Positions 20,450 to 30,319 of a DNA stretch of 64,000 nt are shown piece by piece. Each line of letters starts with the position of its first letter. Position 1 is the first letter of the stretch. The translations under genes and the position numbers were made by a program. This stretch comes from Phellopilus nigrolimitatus (lineage: Eukaryota > Basidiomycota > Agaricomycetes > Hymenochaetales > Hymenochaetaceae), in contig JAJOHG010000087.1 in NCBI GenBank assembly GCA_021029095.1, positions 1 to 64,000 of the forward strand. Reading direction: 5' to 3'. Below the pieces are notes generated by a model, which was not told the origin of the DNA, searched no databases, and saw nothing but the letters and a program-made list of their open reading frames with translations.

Positions 20450-20610
20450 GTACCAACCAATTCCGGACGTCAAGTCCCTGTAATTACAGGGCACTGGCAG
20501 TACTACAGTCCCCTGTAATTACAGGGAGGCCATTTTTTGCATTACAGGAGCCATACCAGCCAATATGAGATTACCTGGACGCTAATTACCGTGTTTCCAA
20601 GCACTACTCC
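20450..20610 (-). repeat. Dispersed repeat, copy 2, with two perfect 16-bp palindromes
   Basis: 20547-20600 is the reverse complement of 2582-2646. The outer word GAGCCGTACCAACCAAT also occurs at 20452-20468. Between them the palindrome CCCTGTAATTACAGGG stands twice (20476-20491 and 20511-20526). Confidence 0.6.
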
Positions 20611-20769
20611 TTACTAGTATTATAAAATAATAACAGACATATGTCTCAAAGTACATGTGTATAGCGCGGGAGGTCTGGTTTTATTCTATACAAGGTGCCT
20701 GCTCTGGTTGTAAAAACGACAGCCTAGTGGTAGATGGGTCTTGTTAGAACACATGAGGCCTAATTGTGT
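20611..20769. other. Spacer
   Basis: No feature was recognised between the dispersed repeat and the satellite. Confidence 0.3.
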
Positions 20770-21510
20770 TTTAACGATGAGGCTGCATTTTATTTTTTCC
20801 GGGGTCAGTTGTAATTAACTCTTGGGGTGCTATAATTATATGGGCTGATTGTAATTATCTGCGAGCCACGTTTTATTCTTGCTGAGGCGGATTGTATTTT
20901 TCTTCTACGGTACTGTGATTTACACTTGGGGCGGCTTGTAATTATCTGTGAGTGATATATTATTGTCTGCGAGGCAGATTGTATTTATTTTAAGATGCTA
21001 GGACCGATTGTAATTATCTTCGAGTCATGCTTTATTCTTTCTGAGGCTGATTGTATTTAGTTTTTCAGGTGCCGTTATTTACGCTTGGGGCGGTTTGTAA
21101 TTATCTGCGAGCAGTATATTATTGTCTGCGAGGCAGATTGTATTTATTTTAAGGTGCTAGGGCAGATTGTAATTACTTTTTCAGGTGCTGCAAGTTACAC
21201 TTGGGACGGTTTGTAATTACCTGTGAATGATATTTTATCTGCGAGGCGGATTGTATTTAGTTCTAAGCCTTGCTGTAAATTACACTTGGGGCAGGTTGTA
21301 GTTATTTGCGAGCCGTATTTTAATTTCTGCGAGGCTGATTGTATTTACTTTTTAAGGTGCCGTGATTCACATTTAGGGCAGTTCGTAATTATCTGCGAGC
21401 CGTATTTTATTCACTGCGAGGCTGATTGTATTTACATTCCGAAGTGCAATGGATTCACATTGGGGCAGATTGTGATTATCTTCAAGCTGACGTTATTTCT
21501 GTAGGTCACC
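20770..21510. repeat. Degenerate dimeric satellite, unit about 87 bp
   Basis: About eight units follow the pattern CTTGGGGCGGTTTGTAATTA ... GAGGCGGATTGTATTTA. Each has two half-units of about 43 bp sharing GATTGTA(A/T)TT. Units differ by many substitutions and small indels, so the array is old. It is non-coding. Confidence 0.8.
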
Positions 21511-21704
21511 CAAAAAGCGATTGTCCCAGGGAGGCAACATTAACTCGATTGAGTACTAAAAAGCTATCCTATGTAAGAGCTAAAATGGAAAGAAAATAAC
21601 TATGGGTAATTGTACGAGATAAGCGCGCTAACTAATGAGCTTCAATACTAGGCTTAATATTTCTTGCGACGGAGTCTTGAAAGAACAATCAGCAAAAATT
21701 ACGA
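21511..21704. other. Spacer
   Basis: No feature was recognised. Confidence 0.3.
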
Positions 21705-21925
21705 TTCCTGCAAAGGATCGTCCTTTCCACTTCCTCGTTTTCGATTGCAGTGGCTGTGCACCTTGTCACGGTCACTATTACAAAAAAGTGTACAACGTAG
21801 CGGAAAAGTGTACAAACAGTGTGGGAACATATGCCTTAGAATGGGGAGGGGTCACAGCCACACGACACCGCCACGCGTCACACTCTTCCTCGTGAGCTTT
21901 CCGGTTCGTATTTCCCCCTTTTTTT
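21705..21925 (-). repeat. Dispersed TATA-bearing repeat, copy 2
   Basis: About 80% identical by eye to 18815-19045, from TTACGATTCCTG to TTCCGGTTCGTAT. The TATA-containing tail is missing here. Confidence 0.8.
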
Positions 21926-22269
21926 ATTTTAAATCTGCTCGTACGGTCTTTTTGTCTTTTCTGACAGGATGGCCAGTCTCTTGGCTAGGCTTGCATGTAA
22001 TTTTTTTGTGCTTATGTTGTAGCTAGACTTCATGAAAAATCGTTCCGTTGCTCGCTCCCTGTGTGACGCCTGTTTCCACCCACGCAAACACAGGTTTGAA
22101 TCCTCTTTTCTATTCTACTCTGATAGTAATTGACTGTGCTTATTCAATACGACCCTACTACAAAATAAATGCTGCACGAGTGTCCTCGAAACGGACACAT
22201 CTCGCAACTGTACTAGACGGCCTGTGCGGACTAGGTACCGCGTGTGGGGCACAGGAGAGGACACGAGTA
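21926..22269. other. Spacer
   Basis: No gene was recognised. A tRNA-like GGTTTGAATCC word at about 22091 does not fold into a tRNA. Confidence 0.3.
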
Positions 22270-23315
22270 CGTACCTTGTGCACGCCACCACTGTCCTCCT
22301 TAGTCACATGAGCAGCAGCAGGCTCTTGCTCACGCGCATGGGGAGCACATTCTGCCCGTACTGGCTGTCCGCGTGCGACGTGTGCGCCCCCAATTCCACG
22401 TTGGAGAACGCGGGGAGTGCGCCATCACCGCATCCCTTTCGGCCTTTCCCGCCGCCGGGCTCCGCCCTCTTCGAGGACTGCAGATTGGACAGTCCGCGGC
22501 GCGCGCCTGCCGCCGAGTGCCTCAAGTATGTGCAGACTCTTCGGGTCGACAAGCCGCGCGAGCGCGAGTGCACTGAGCTGTGCAGGGAACGGGCCCATAT
22601 CCGCCTACGCTCCCGTATCGCTACCGAGCGCAATTGGCCTTCTCTGTGCTTTCCTGAAGCAGAGGCATCCGCGTCGCCGCCGCTGCCACCTCTGCCGGGA
22701 GAAGACGGTGCGGTGATGGTGATGTTCGTGCATCGCGAATGGCTCTGGTAGCCGTCGATACTCGGGCCATGGCCCTGCCCTACGGACAGATGGGCAGAGT
22801 CAGGATTGCCAATTGTCGGGCTTGTCGTGGCTCGTCACTGTTGGAGCCAGCGAGTGTTGACGCAAAGGAGCTCTTGCGCATGTGTCCATGGATCAGCGAG
22901 TTGGGGCGGAGGACTGTGAGGCTCGAGAGCCCCGTTTGCCCTTCGGGCTAGTTATCTCGCAGCGCCAGTGACGTCAAGTAATGGCCCGTCTAGGAACGGG
23001 TGGAGCGGGTGAAGAGCGTCTGGGACGGCGGGATGGTGAGGAAAGAGGAGTCGTCCCCGCATGAGGGCGACGGGGACGGTGAGCGGGAGAGGAAGAAAGA
23101 GACAGACCCGAAGCGCACGCGAGTGGAGGGACGACCCACCGTGGGTATCATCACGGGTCTACCCGTGCACTGCACATTATGACGTACAACTCGCTTTGCC
23201 GAGAAGAAATAAAGCGAGTAGTACGTCATAGGTATTGAGATAGTTGACGATCGGCTGGTTTGACTGGTCGACGGAGTGCGCAACGGGTGCGCCCAATGGC
23301 AGGAAGGACATGCGC
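22270..23315 (-). pseudogene. Plasma-membrane-type Ca2+-ATPase pseudogene, second copy (N-terminal part)
   Basis: Reverse-complement homologue of about 3000-4270. Matching pieces include DLRMSFLPLGAPVA, FLTIPPSQTLFTRS, LALRDN and, further on, ERRRIWARSLHSSV with YGQNVLPMRVSKSLLLLM near 22310-22370, the region before the first membrane helix of P2B calcium pumps. Frameshifts and stops are frequent. It ends at about 22270, before any catalytic domain. It lies downstream of the SNF5-like fragment on the same strand, as in the first copy. Confidence 0.7.
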
Positions 23316-23419
23316 AGATCGTCAGATCGTCGTCCTGGACTATCCATAGGAGGGGTTCCCGACGAGGAAAGGAGACTTTTGGTAGGTACTGACTTGTTCT
23401 CGTATTGAGTGTGGACGGT

Positions 23420-24140
23420 TCTATGGAAATAGTAAGAAAATTGCTGCGAACAAGAATCTATCTGAATTCTCCAGCGAGTCCGTCACGCTCTGCAACAGCG
23501 CGCGTGTGCGGTCGTAGCCGTCCTTATTGCGCAGACGCTTCCGCCTTCCCACAGGTCCCGCGCGCAACTTCCAGCCTGTCGGCGCGACGGACATGTCGTT
23601 ACTGGCCAGCTGCTCCTGTTTCGATTTGGTGATGGTTGCGTGATAGCTTGAGGAAAGCCCATAGTCGTCTATGACCGACAGCGCAAAGACTTCGGGCGTT
23701 ATGATCGGGTCTGTCAGCAACAATAGTAAACGAGATCAGCAAAAGAAGAGACAGAATGAGACTGCTATCTATTCGCACCATTCAAGTTCCACACAAGCGT
23801 ATCACAATATCTATGGTGCTCGACATCGAGACGTATCGGCGCAAGCTGCTCCACGCGCGCGTGCCCGCAGACCCCACTGCGAGCTCCTCCTTCACACGCC
23901 CCGCCATCCTGTGGAAGCGCGCCTCGTATGCGCGATCCGCCATCCACCCATGATCTTCCCAGCGGACAGCTCCGAGATGCGTGCGCGCCTGCCTCCGCGA
24001 GCGGCACCGCCGACACGCGCGTCACAGACGGGTTGAGTTGCACGTTCGCGGAAAGCGGCGGCAGGCCGGTGGCAGACGACGCTCCGCTGCCACTAATCGC
24101 GGTGTCACCAGTCTCAGGGACGGAGGGTGTAGGGCCGCTG
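23420..24140 (-). pseudogene. SNF5/SFH1-like chromatin remodeller subunit fragment
   Basis: The pieces RAYEARFHRMAGRVKEEL, APIRLDVEHHRYCDTLVWNLN, an intron-like gap (about 23725-23790), DPIITPEVFALSVIDDYGLS and SYHATITKSKQEQLA, then GRRKRLRNKDGYDR. The PIRLDVE...LVWNLNDP...TPEVFA...DY pattern is the SNF5 (INI1) repeat domain, found in SWI/SNF and RSC complexes. Frames change several times. The same short exon survives at 2643-2700. Confidence 0.7.
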
Positions 24141-24152
24141 CTCGAGGACGAC

Positions 24153-24202
24153 CTGGCTTAAACGACTCGTGTCTGTACTACAGACACGAGCTGTTAAGCC
24201 AG
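24153..24202. repeat. Hairpin element, copy 2
   Basis: CTGGCTTAA (24153) pairs with TTAAGCCAG (24194-24202), and CTCGTGTCTGTA with its complement at the centre: a near-perfect 50-bp stem. It is inverted relative to copy 1. The stop codon of the neighbouring minus-strand gene lies inside the outer arm. Confidence 0.8.
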
Positions 24203-27200
24203 AGTTTTTTTCCTTCCCGGTTCAGGGTGGAAGCCGAAATCCTCAGGCGTGCGCGCGGACGATGCTGCTGTGTCTACACTCTCTGCAGGGTGTTGCAAGG
24301 ACTGAACGTCGGCGTCTGCTGAGAAGCGATTTGGATAGAGCAGCTGCAGTGAATCGCGCCCTGGGCTCGTCGAGCTGCGTGCAGGGAGGGCCGGCGGGGA
24401 CGGCGACCTGCGCGTGTCTCTAACGAGGCCATAAGATAGGCCAGGAAGTGGGTCGAGGCTCTCATCAGGAGAGAACAGCGTCGGAGAGTCCGAGCGTGCC
24501 CTCGATTGTGTGCTCTCCGCGAGCCCCGAAAGTAACCTGAGACGCCGCTGCCTCAGCAGCGCCGGCGACATGTGGGCGTTCGCATGTCGCGCCGGCCCCG
24601 ATCCTGGTCCCGATCCATACGGCGCCGATGCGAAGAACGCAGCGGCTTCGGTGGATGACGTTGTCGCGTTGCTCACAGAAGCGGACCCCTCTGACTCCTG
24701 TGCCAGGTACCTCTGCACCGTCTGCGCGTTTGCCGGCGGATCGCTGTCGTAAATCGGCCGCCAGTTCCTGGGAGGCGCAGGGGTATCGGTATTGAAGGGC
24801 CTCTGACGCGTAGTCGTCATCTCCGAACGGCGCTCGTAGTAAGAACGCGGACGGATGGGCAGGCGGTTAAGCTCGCGAAGTTCACTAAGCCTCGGACGCT
24901 CTGTCGGCACGCTTGCGACGTTCGTGCGTTCCCACTCCCGCTCTCGCTCCCACTCTCAACTGCGGTCCCTTTTTATCTCTCGGTCCCTTTCACGATCCTG
25001 GCTCTGGAGGTTCATGAGCGACGACATCAGGCTGCTCGTCGCGTTCCTAATCTCCTCGTTGTCCATGATTGAGCGTCCATTCGGGCCCGGCCTATGGAGA
25101 TCGGCGATGGTGATTGGCGGTAGGTCCATAAGCTGTGAGAGGGGTGAGGGCGGGGAACGCTCCGCCGCCTCCTGCCGGCGCTCGCCGTACGGCATCTGCT
25201 CCTCGCGCCGGTACTGCGCTTGGTGCTGCGCATACGAGCTCGAGCGCTCGAACTCCAGCATGGACATCGTGCGTGAATCCATACGCATACCTATATACAA
25301 CAGAAGCACGGGAAAAAGTCAATACAAGTCTTCGAGAAGGAAATTATTATCCTTACCTCTCGACCGCAGTCCCACGACCGACATGGACGGGGAAATCGCA
25401 CTCGCGTTCGCGTTTGTGGCGTTCCTCTCTGCATCCCTTTCTTCCCTATGTTGCCTTTCCTCTCTCAGCATGTCGGCCACCACCCCTGCAGACCCACCAA
25501 GCGACTCAGAGCCATAAATCGACGACTGGAGCACCGGCAAGCTCAGGCGCTGTGGCGGAGGCGAAGGCAATGTCCTGTTCTGCGTTATATGCGAATGCGT
25601 GTGCATGTGGTTGTGGTTGTGGTTGTGGTTGTGCACATGCGTATGTGTCTGAGGGCGGACGTCCATCTCCATATCGAGGCGCACCATGCGCCCGATCCGC
25701 TCGCTCTCGAACTCGCCTGCCGCAGCACCAGGCCCGCTTAACGAGAACGACGGCGACGCTGCAGACTGCGGGGCCGAGAACTCGTGTAAGGGCGCACCAC
25801 GTGCAGGAGCAGGAGCAGAAGGAGGGCCAACACCCGAACCTGCACCAGCACGCTCCTCCCTGTCGGGTAAGGGAAGCGGGCTCCACAGCCAGGTGCTAAT
25901 ACGATCCCCACCCAGGCCTGTCTGCTCCGCCTGACCCTGGCTACGGTTCATCATGCGCTCGAGCCGCGGATTCGGGTGCGAGACAGGGTGCCGGACGGCC
26001 GCGCTCGAGCTCCCGTTATTATGAGCGGTGCTGCCGACCCTGCTGAACAAGGAGGACGACGCGAACGGCGGGGGAAGCTGGAAGCCTGACGCACTCGACT
26101 GGGCACTGCCAGCACGCCGGGAGCTATCCGTAGCGGACTCGCCTACGGGCGAGCGCGAGGGACGCAGGCCCTGGCGCGACGAAAGGAACGACGAATGCCG
26201 GCGAGCCGGTGAGCTATCACCTCTGGCCCTGCCTATGGGCTCATCTTCGAAGTCGCTTGCGGACAAGGACCCAGAATCCATCTCGCCCAAGAGGGATACA
26301 ACGCGGTCGCGTAGCAACGACGTCTGGCCACGGATCCCGGCACTCGAATTTTCGTTAGCACTAGTGCAGCTCTGCCGTCCACTACTCTCGTTCGGAGCAG
26401 TTTCGACGTGCGATGAAGCTCCTTCTCCATCCAGTTCACGATCGATGTCGTCCAGCTCGTCGTCAATATCGTCCTCGTCATCATCTAAAGCGAGCGGCAA
26501 GCTAAAGCGCATCGGTTCCGGAGACGGGTTTCTGTTTCTGCGAGTGTTCGCATTCATGGACGACACTCTAGCACCGGCGAAAAAAGAATTTCCAGCATCT
26601 GCACTACTTCCGAAAGACGCCCCAGACGCAGGAGCAGAGCTTATATTGGATGTTGACGAAGACAAGGAATGAACAGATCTCGGGAGATAACTTGTATTAG
26701 CATTCTCTGTAGCAAAAGAATGGTCGTGATCTTGATCAAAGGAGTTTGGCGCCCCTGCGCTTTGACTTGTATTTTCATTACTGTTTGCATCGCCAAAGGG
26801 CATAATGAGAGACATAGCAGGTGAAGGACGCCGGCGGTGCGACTCAAAGTCGAATGGTGGGAGGCGGGGACGAGGCGCCTCCTGCCCTTGATCACGAAGA
26901 CGTTGCCAAGCCGGATTATCAGACCGCAACGGCGCCAGCCTCCTATCAAACTCACGAGTCCAAGCTAGTGACGAGCGCAAATTGTCCGTCGCAGCCTCCA
27001 GTCTGGAGTCGGACTCGAGACCTCGATCGTGGCGGCGCGCCGCGAACGAGCGCTGCGGAGCGCCTACTTCGTCGGCGTCATTCATCATGATATCCAGATC
27101 CACGGCCAACGGAGGGGCGGGGCTCGACAAGCGTGGCGATAGCATTCCCGAGAAGCCTGGCGGCCGTTCATGCGTACTTATCGATGCCCGAGAAGCAGCG

Positions 27201-27352
27201 AAGTCGGCTATGGAAGCTGTGGGCGGCGCAAAGGAGGGCATCGGGAGGGTCGCGGATGACGACTGCGCCGCCGTCCACGACGGTGAGTCCGTATATGTCG
27301 AGCCTGCGCTTGGGGTGGTCAAGTAGTCTTCGTACTCAGCAGGCGCCTGCAC
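24194..27352 (-). pseudogene. Large Ser-rich, low-complexity protein, one in-frame stop
   Basis: There is a long minus-strand frame with one intron (25291-25356, GTAAGG...TATAG), which joins GLRSRG to MRMDSRTM in frame. The product (about 1,030 codons) is rich in Ser, Pro and Arg, with an acidic run (DDDEDDIDDELDDIDREL), His-Asn repeats (HNHNHNHNH) and a charged RERDREIKRDR segment. No catalytic domain is recognised; such proteins are often regulatory. A TGA at 24956-24958 interrupts the same frame between KRDRS and EWERERE. The frame begins without an ATG (GTG at 27352), with a stop upstream, so the first exon is unknown. The last codons come from the hairpin at 24153-24202, so the true C-terminus may be lost. 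Confidence 0.55.
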
Positions 27353-27546
27353 TGGTCCTTCATGTTGCTGAGCGCTTGAGGACGAAGGCAGGGCACTGGC
27401 GCTGTACCTCCCCGGATACGCATCTCAGAGCAGCGCCGCCTTTGTCGCTAATGTGCTCACTGTTCCTCGCATTGATATTCGTATTCGTATTCGCATTCGC
27501 ATTCTACGGGCCCTCGCTGCGTGCGCGTTTGATCCGCTCGCCGTGG

Positions 27547-27554
27547 TTATATAC
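27547..27554 (-). promoter_or_regulatory. Possible TATA box for the Ser-rich gene
   Basis: GTATATAA on the minus strand lies about 200 bp upstream of the long frame. A purine/pyrimidine word array (GAATGCGAATGCGAATACG) lies between them. Function is inferred from position only. Confidence 0.35.
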
Positions 27555-27589
27555 GTCGCCCGATTGCACGCTGTAGCTCGAGTTCAAAA

Positions 27590-27720
27590 GTGTACAAATA
27601 ATTTTCTTACTATCGACTCTCGACATCGCCACGCGGCACTGCCACTTGTCACACATTTCCATGTGAGCTTTCTCGCCACTTATTTTCTTTCCTTTGCATA
27701 TAAAAGCTTGGTTTAGTTTC
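27590..27720 (-). repeat. Dispersed TATA-bearing repeat, copy 3 (partial)
   Basis: AAAAGTGTACAAA, CATCGCCACGCGGCAC, TGTCACAC and GCATATAAAAGCTTGGTTT match the second half of copy 1 (18.9-19.08 kb) in order and orientation. Confidence 0.7.
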
Positions 27721-28263
27721 TGTTGAGTGCACTCCCGAACGGCACGGCGAATGCGTGGACAGCAACGCGCAGAGGTGCGCGAGCGGAAAACAGCGTTGTC
27801 GGTGACTGAGCGTACCTTTTCGAGGACGGGTGGACGTACGGGCTTCCAGGTTAGCAGTCGAATGCGCCCACTATGCAAATTGGCTCCTTGACGTACTTAT
27901 AACTCAAAAACCTTTTTTTTGTTTTGAATATTCTTCTTTCTATGTTTGCGCTGCTCGTCGACTAGCAAAAATCTGAACGCAACATCCAGAGCTGTATGAC
28001 CGCTCCGCAGTGCGGCTGCTACGCGATGTCCGTGCAGCTACTCCTCGGGACGCTGGAGCTGTACAGGACTTTTCTCCCAACTCATCTGCTCAACCCATCG
28101 AGAAGAGGGCGCCGCCGAGGTCTCGCCAAGAGAGATGCACCGCCCGTGAAGGCATCCGCAGGCAAGAACAGCGAGCACGTCCCGGAACACCCGCCTCTGA
28201 ACACTAATCAAAACGCCCGAAGCTCGCAGCATGCCCGCCCACGTCCAGCGCCCCTCCGCCGAT
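27721..28263. other. Spacer with possible hAT-like scrap
   Basis: Around 27800 a plus frame reads VTERTFSRTGGRTGF, which loosely recalls the hAT motif VERSFSRGxLT. It is too short to assign. Nothing else was recognised. Confidence 0.25.
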
Positions 28264-29229
28264 GATGCCTCTCGCCGTGCCGCCGCCCCACGCCCCCGAC
28301 CTGCGCCTCGCACCCTTCCCCGAGCCATGCGCATTCCAGAAGCGCGAGCGCGGCGCTCAACCTCCCGCCCTACTCGTACGCCGAACGCTTTCCGCGCGCG
28401 CGCATGCTGTACATTTGCGACCACAAGGAGGCGAACAAGGAGCTCAACGGCCTCTCCGTGGCGCCGCCGCGCGTCGTCGGCTTCGAGTGGCGCCCGTTGT
28501 TCACGTCCGGGAGCCCCCAAGCAACCGGTGGCACTTGTGCAGATCGCGACGCCGGAGACGATTTTCCTGTCAGAGCCATGAAGAGTCAGTGGCGTGTTAA
28601 AGTCAATGTTCTTCGGCCTCCAGTGGACTAAACTCACGTTCTAGTGTCTCCAAGCAAGCTGATCGAATTTCTCGATGATGAAAGCATCATCAAAGCGGGT
28701 GTTAATATACTTGGTAATTTTTTCTCTGTCATTGTTGGCACCCTTAATTGACTCCATGGTTTCCTACTTGAAGCCGACTACCAGAACCTCTACGGGGATT
28801 TTGCTGTCTCTACCTGCTCCTGCATCGAGCTCTCCTATCTCGCATGCTGCGTCGACGGCACGCGGTGGCCCGGAGCATTCAAACAGCTCACCGGCCTTGC
28901 ACGGCTCGTCAGTGCGTACGAGAGCTGCTCATTTTCCAAGGGCAAGATGCCGCTCAGCAACTGGGAGGCCAAACTGACCGCCATCCAGCAGCATTGTGAG
29001 TCCGCCATCTTCCGATCCCCCACTCGTCCGTTATACATGTATATGAACTTATGCACAACCACCAGACGCAGCAAACGACGCGCACCCGGGGTTCGTGCTC
29101 TGCACCGGCCTTCTCGAATGTGCCAAGGACATCAAGCTCGAGAGCTCCTACTATACGTTCAACGTCATCAAAGGCGCCCGCGCTCTGCACGGACGGCAGC
29201 CCCTAGCAGAGCATAAATTCGAACCCTGA
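28264..29229 (+). pseudogene. 3'-5' exonuclease (WRN/DEDD-type) gene, nearly complete but frameshifted
   Basis: Exons approximately 28264-28584, 28645-28713, 28774-28995 and 29066-29229, with good GT-AG introns. The frame reads LNLPPYSYAERFPRARMLYI, VVGFEWRPLFTSG, PVALVQIATPETIFL, ADYQNLYGDFAVS, GLARLVSAYES, SNWEAKLTAIQQ and YAANDAHPGFVLCTGLLE, ending EHKFEP. This follows the exonuclease fold of RNase D/WRN-like proteins: FEWRP (exo I, with the expected first Asp replaced), and AANDA (exo III). Between about 28520 and 28570 two opposite frameshifts scramble PVALVQIATPETIFL, and an in-frame TGA at 28263 blocks the N-terminus. Probably inactive. Confidence 0.65.
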
Positions 29230-29464
29230 GCCGGCTGTGGCCCCTGTGAGCGCTGAGAGCGTGGCCGACGCTGCGACACAGACGGAGATGCAGACTCCGC
29301 ACTCCCGCCTCGGACGGGGAATAGAACGCTCTTGCCTTCCGCTTCCAAGCGCTGTCGGCCACAGAACTCGACCACATTGTGCGTCCGTGACTCAGGAAGT
29401 CCAGTGCTGTGATCACAATTTGTGCGAACTTCTTCCGAAGGACGTCGTTTTGTATGACTGCACG

Positions 29465-30165
29465 GGGGCAACTACGACCCCGCGGTGCTTCCAAACTGCG
29501 GGCTGAATTTCGCACACGCACTCGTGCGCTGCAGGTTCGGCGGCACGCTGCTCGATGCGGGAGCATGTGCGGAGCTGCGTACGAATGAGTGGGGGCTGCT
29601 CAACTCGAAGAAGGCGCGGCTCGCGCAGGTGCTGCCCGAGTCATTTCCGGACGTCGACGTGCTCCTATTGTACACGCACCCGGAGACGTCCGAGTGCAGC
29701 GGGCACGCGCCGTCCGCAGTCAACTACCTGTGGACACGCGAGCCGGACCTGGGCAAGCTCGCAGCGCTGTGCGAGCGCAAGTTTGAGTGGGGCGTGCACG
29801 AGCTCATTGTCAAGCACTCCGTAGTCATATGCGCGTCCTAGGTGCTCCGCATCCTGCGGCGCGCCGTGCTCGACACCGATGAGACTGAGTCTTCCAGCCG
29901 CGAAAAAAGAGGCCACAGGACGAGGGAGCTACAGGCACACCGTTGCCAGACACTTCTGGTTGCTCAAGCTGAACGACGACTACGACAATAGCAACGACGA
30001 CGAAAAACACGGGCTGATTTTTAGAATCCACGCGAAGCGCGCGCATGCCTCAAATGACGGCATGCTGGAGTACTAGCTCGAGATCGCGCCCGCGCAGCTC
30101 ATGCGGCTCACCGAGGCCGGCATGCAAGTCATCCGGGTACTTCCCAGCAAGCCCGCTGGAGACTG
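29465..30165 (+). pseudogene. GEN1/XPG-like nuclease fragment
   Basis: The frame reads GGNYDPAVLPNCGLNFAHAL, RCRFGGTLLDA, LPESFPDVDVLLLYTHPETS, LWTREPDLGKLAALCERKFE and WGVHELIVKHS, then after a stop VLRILRRAVLDTDE and, in other frames, RIHAKRAHASNDGMLEY and LEIAPAQLMRLTEAG. This resembles the C-terminal half of fungal Holliday-junction resolvases of the XPG family. The catalytic N-terminal PIN domain is missing. It follows the exonuclease gene on the same strand; the 235 bp between them (29230-29464) are not identified. Confidence 0.55.
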
Positions 30166-30319
30166 ACAACTCTAACGACTCTAATTTGACGACTCTGACG
30201 AGTTTGACGACCACGGCGATGGCTGCGACGGCGGGAGAAAGAAAAAGAAAGGAGGCTGAAAGACGCCACCACCCGCACTTCGATTGGTAAGTGTTCATAT
30301 TCTCAACTAGAACAAACAA

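Noticed and set aside
22030..22110. Possible tRNA (GGTTTGAATCC T-loop-like word)
   Set aside because: No acceptor, D or anticodon stem can be drawn around it.
25135..27326. Several plus-strand ORFs of 80-254 aa
   Set aside because: They are antisense shadows of the Ser-rich minus-strand gene, which has the intron and consistent composition.
27780..27860. Second hAT transposase (VTERTFSRTGG)
   Set aside because: Only about ten residues are similar, no neighbouring motif follows, and the ends of the family are absent here.
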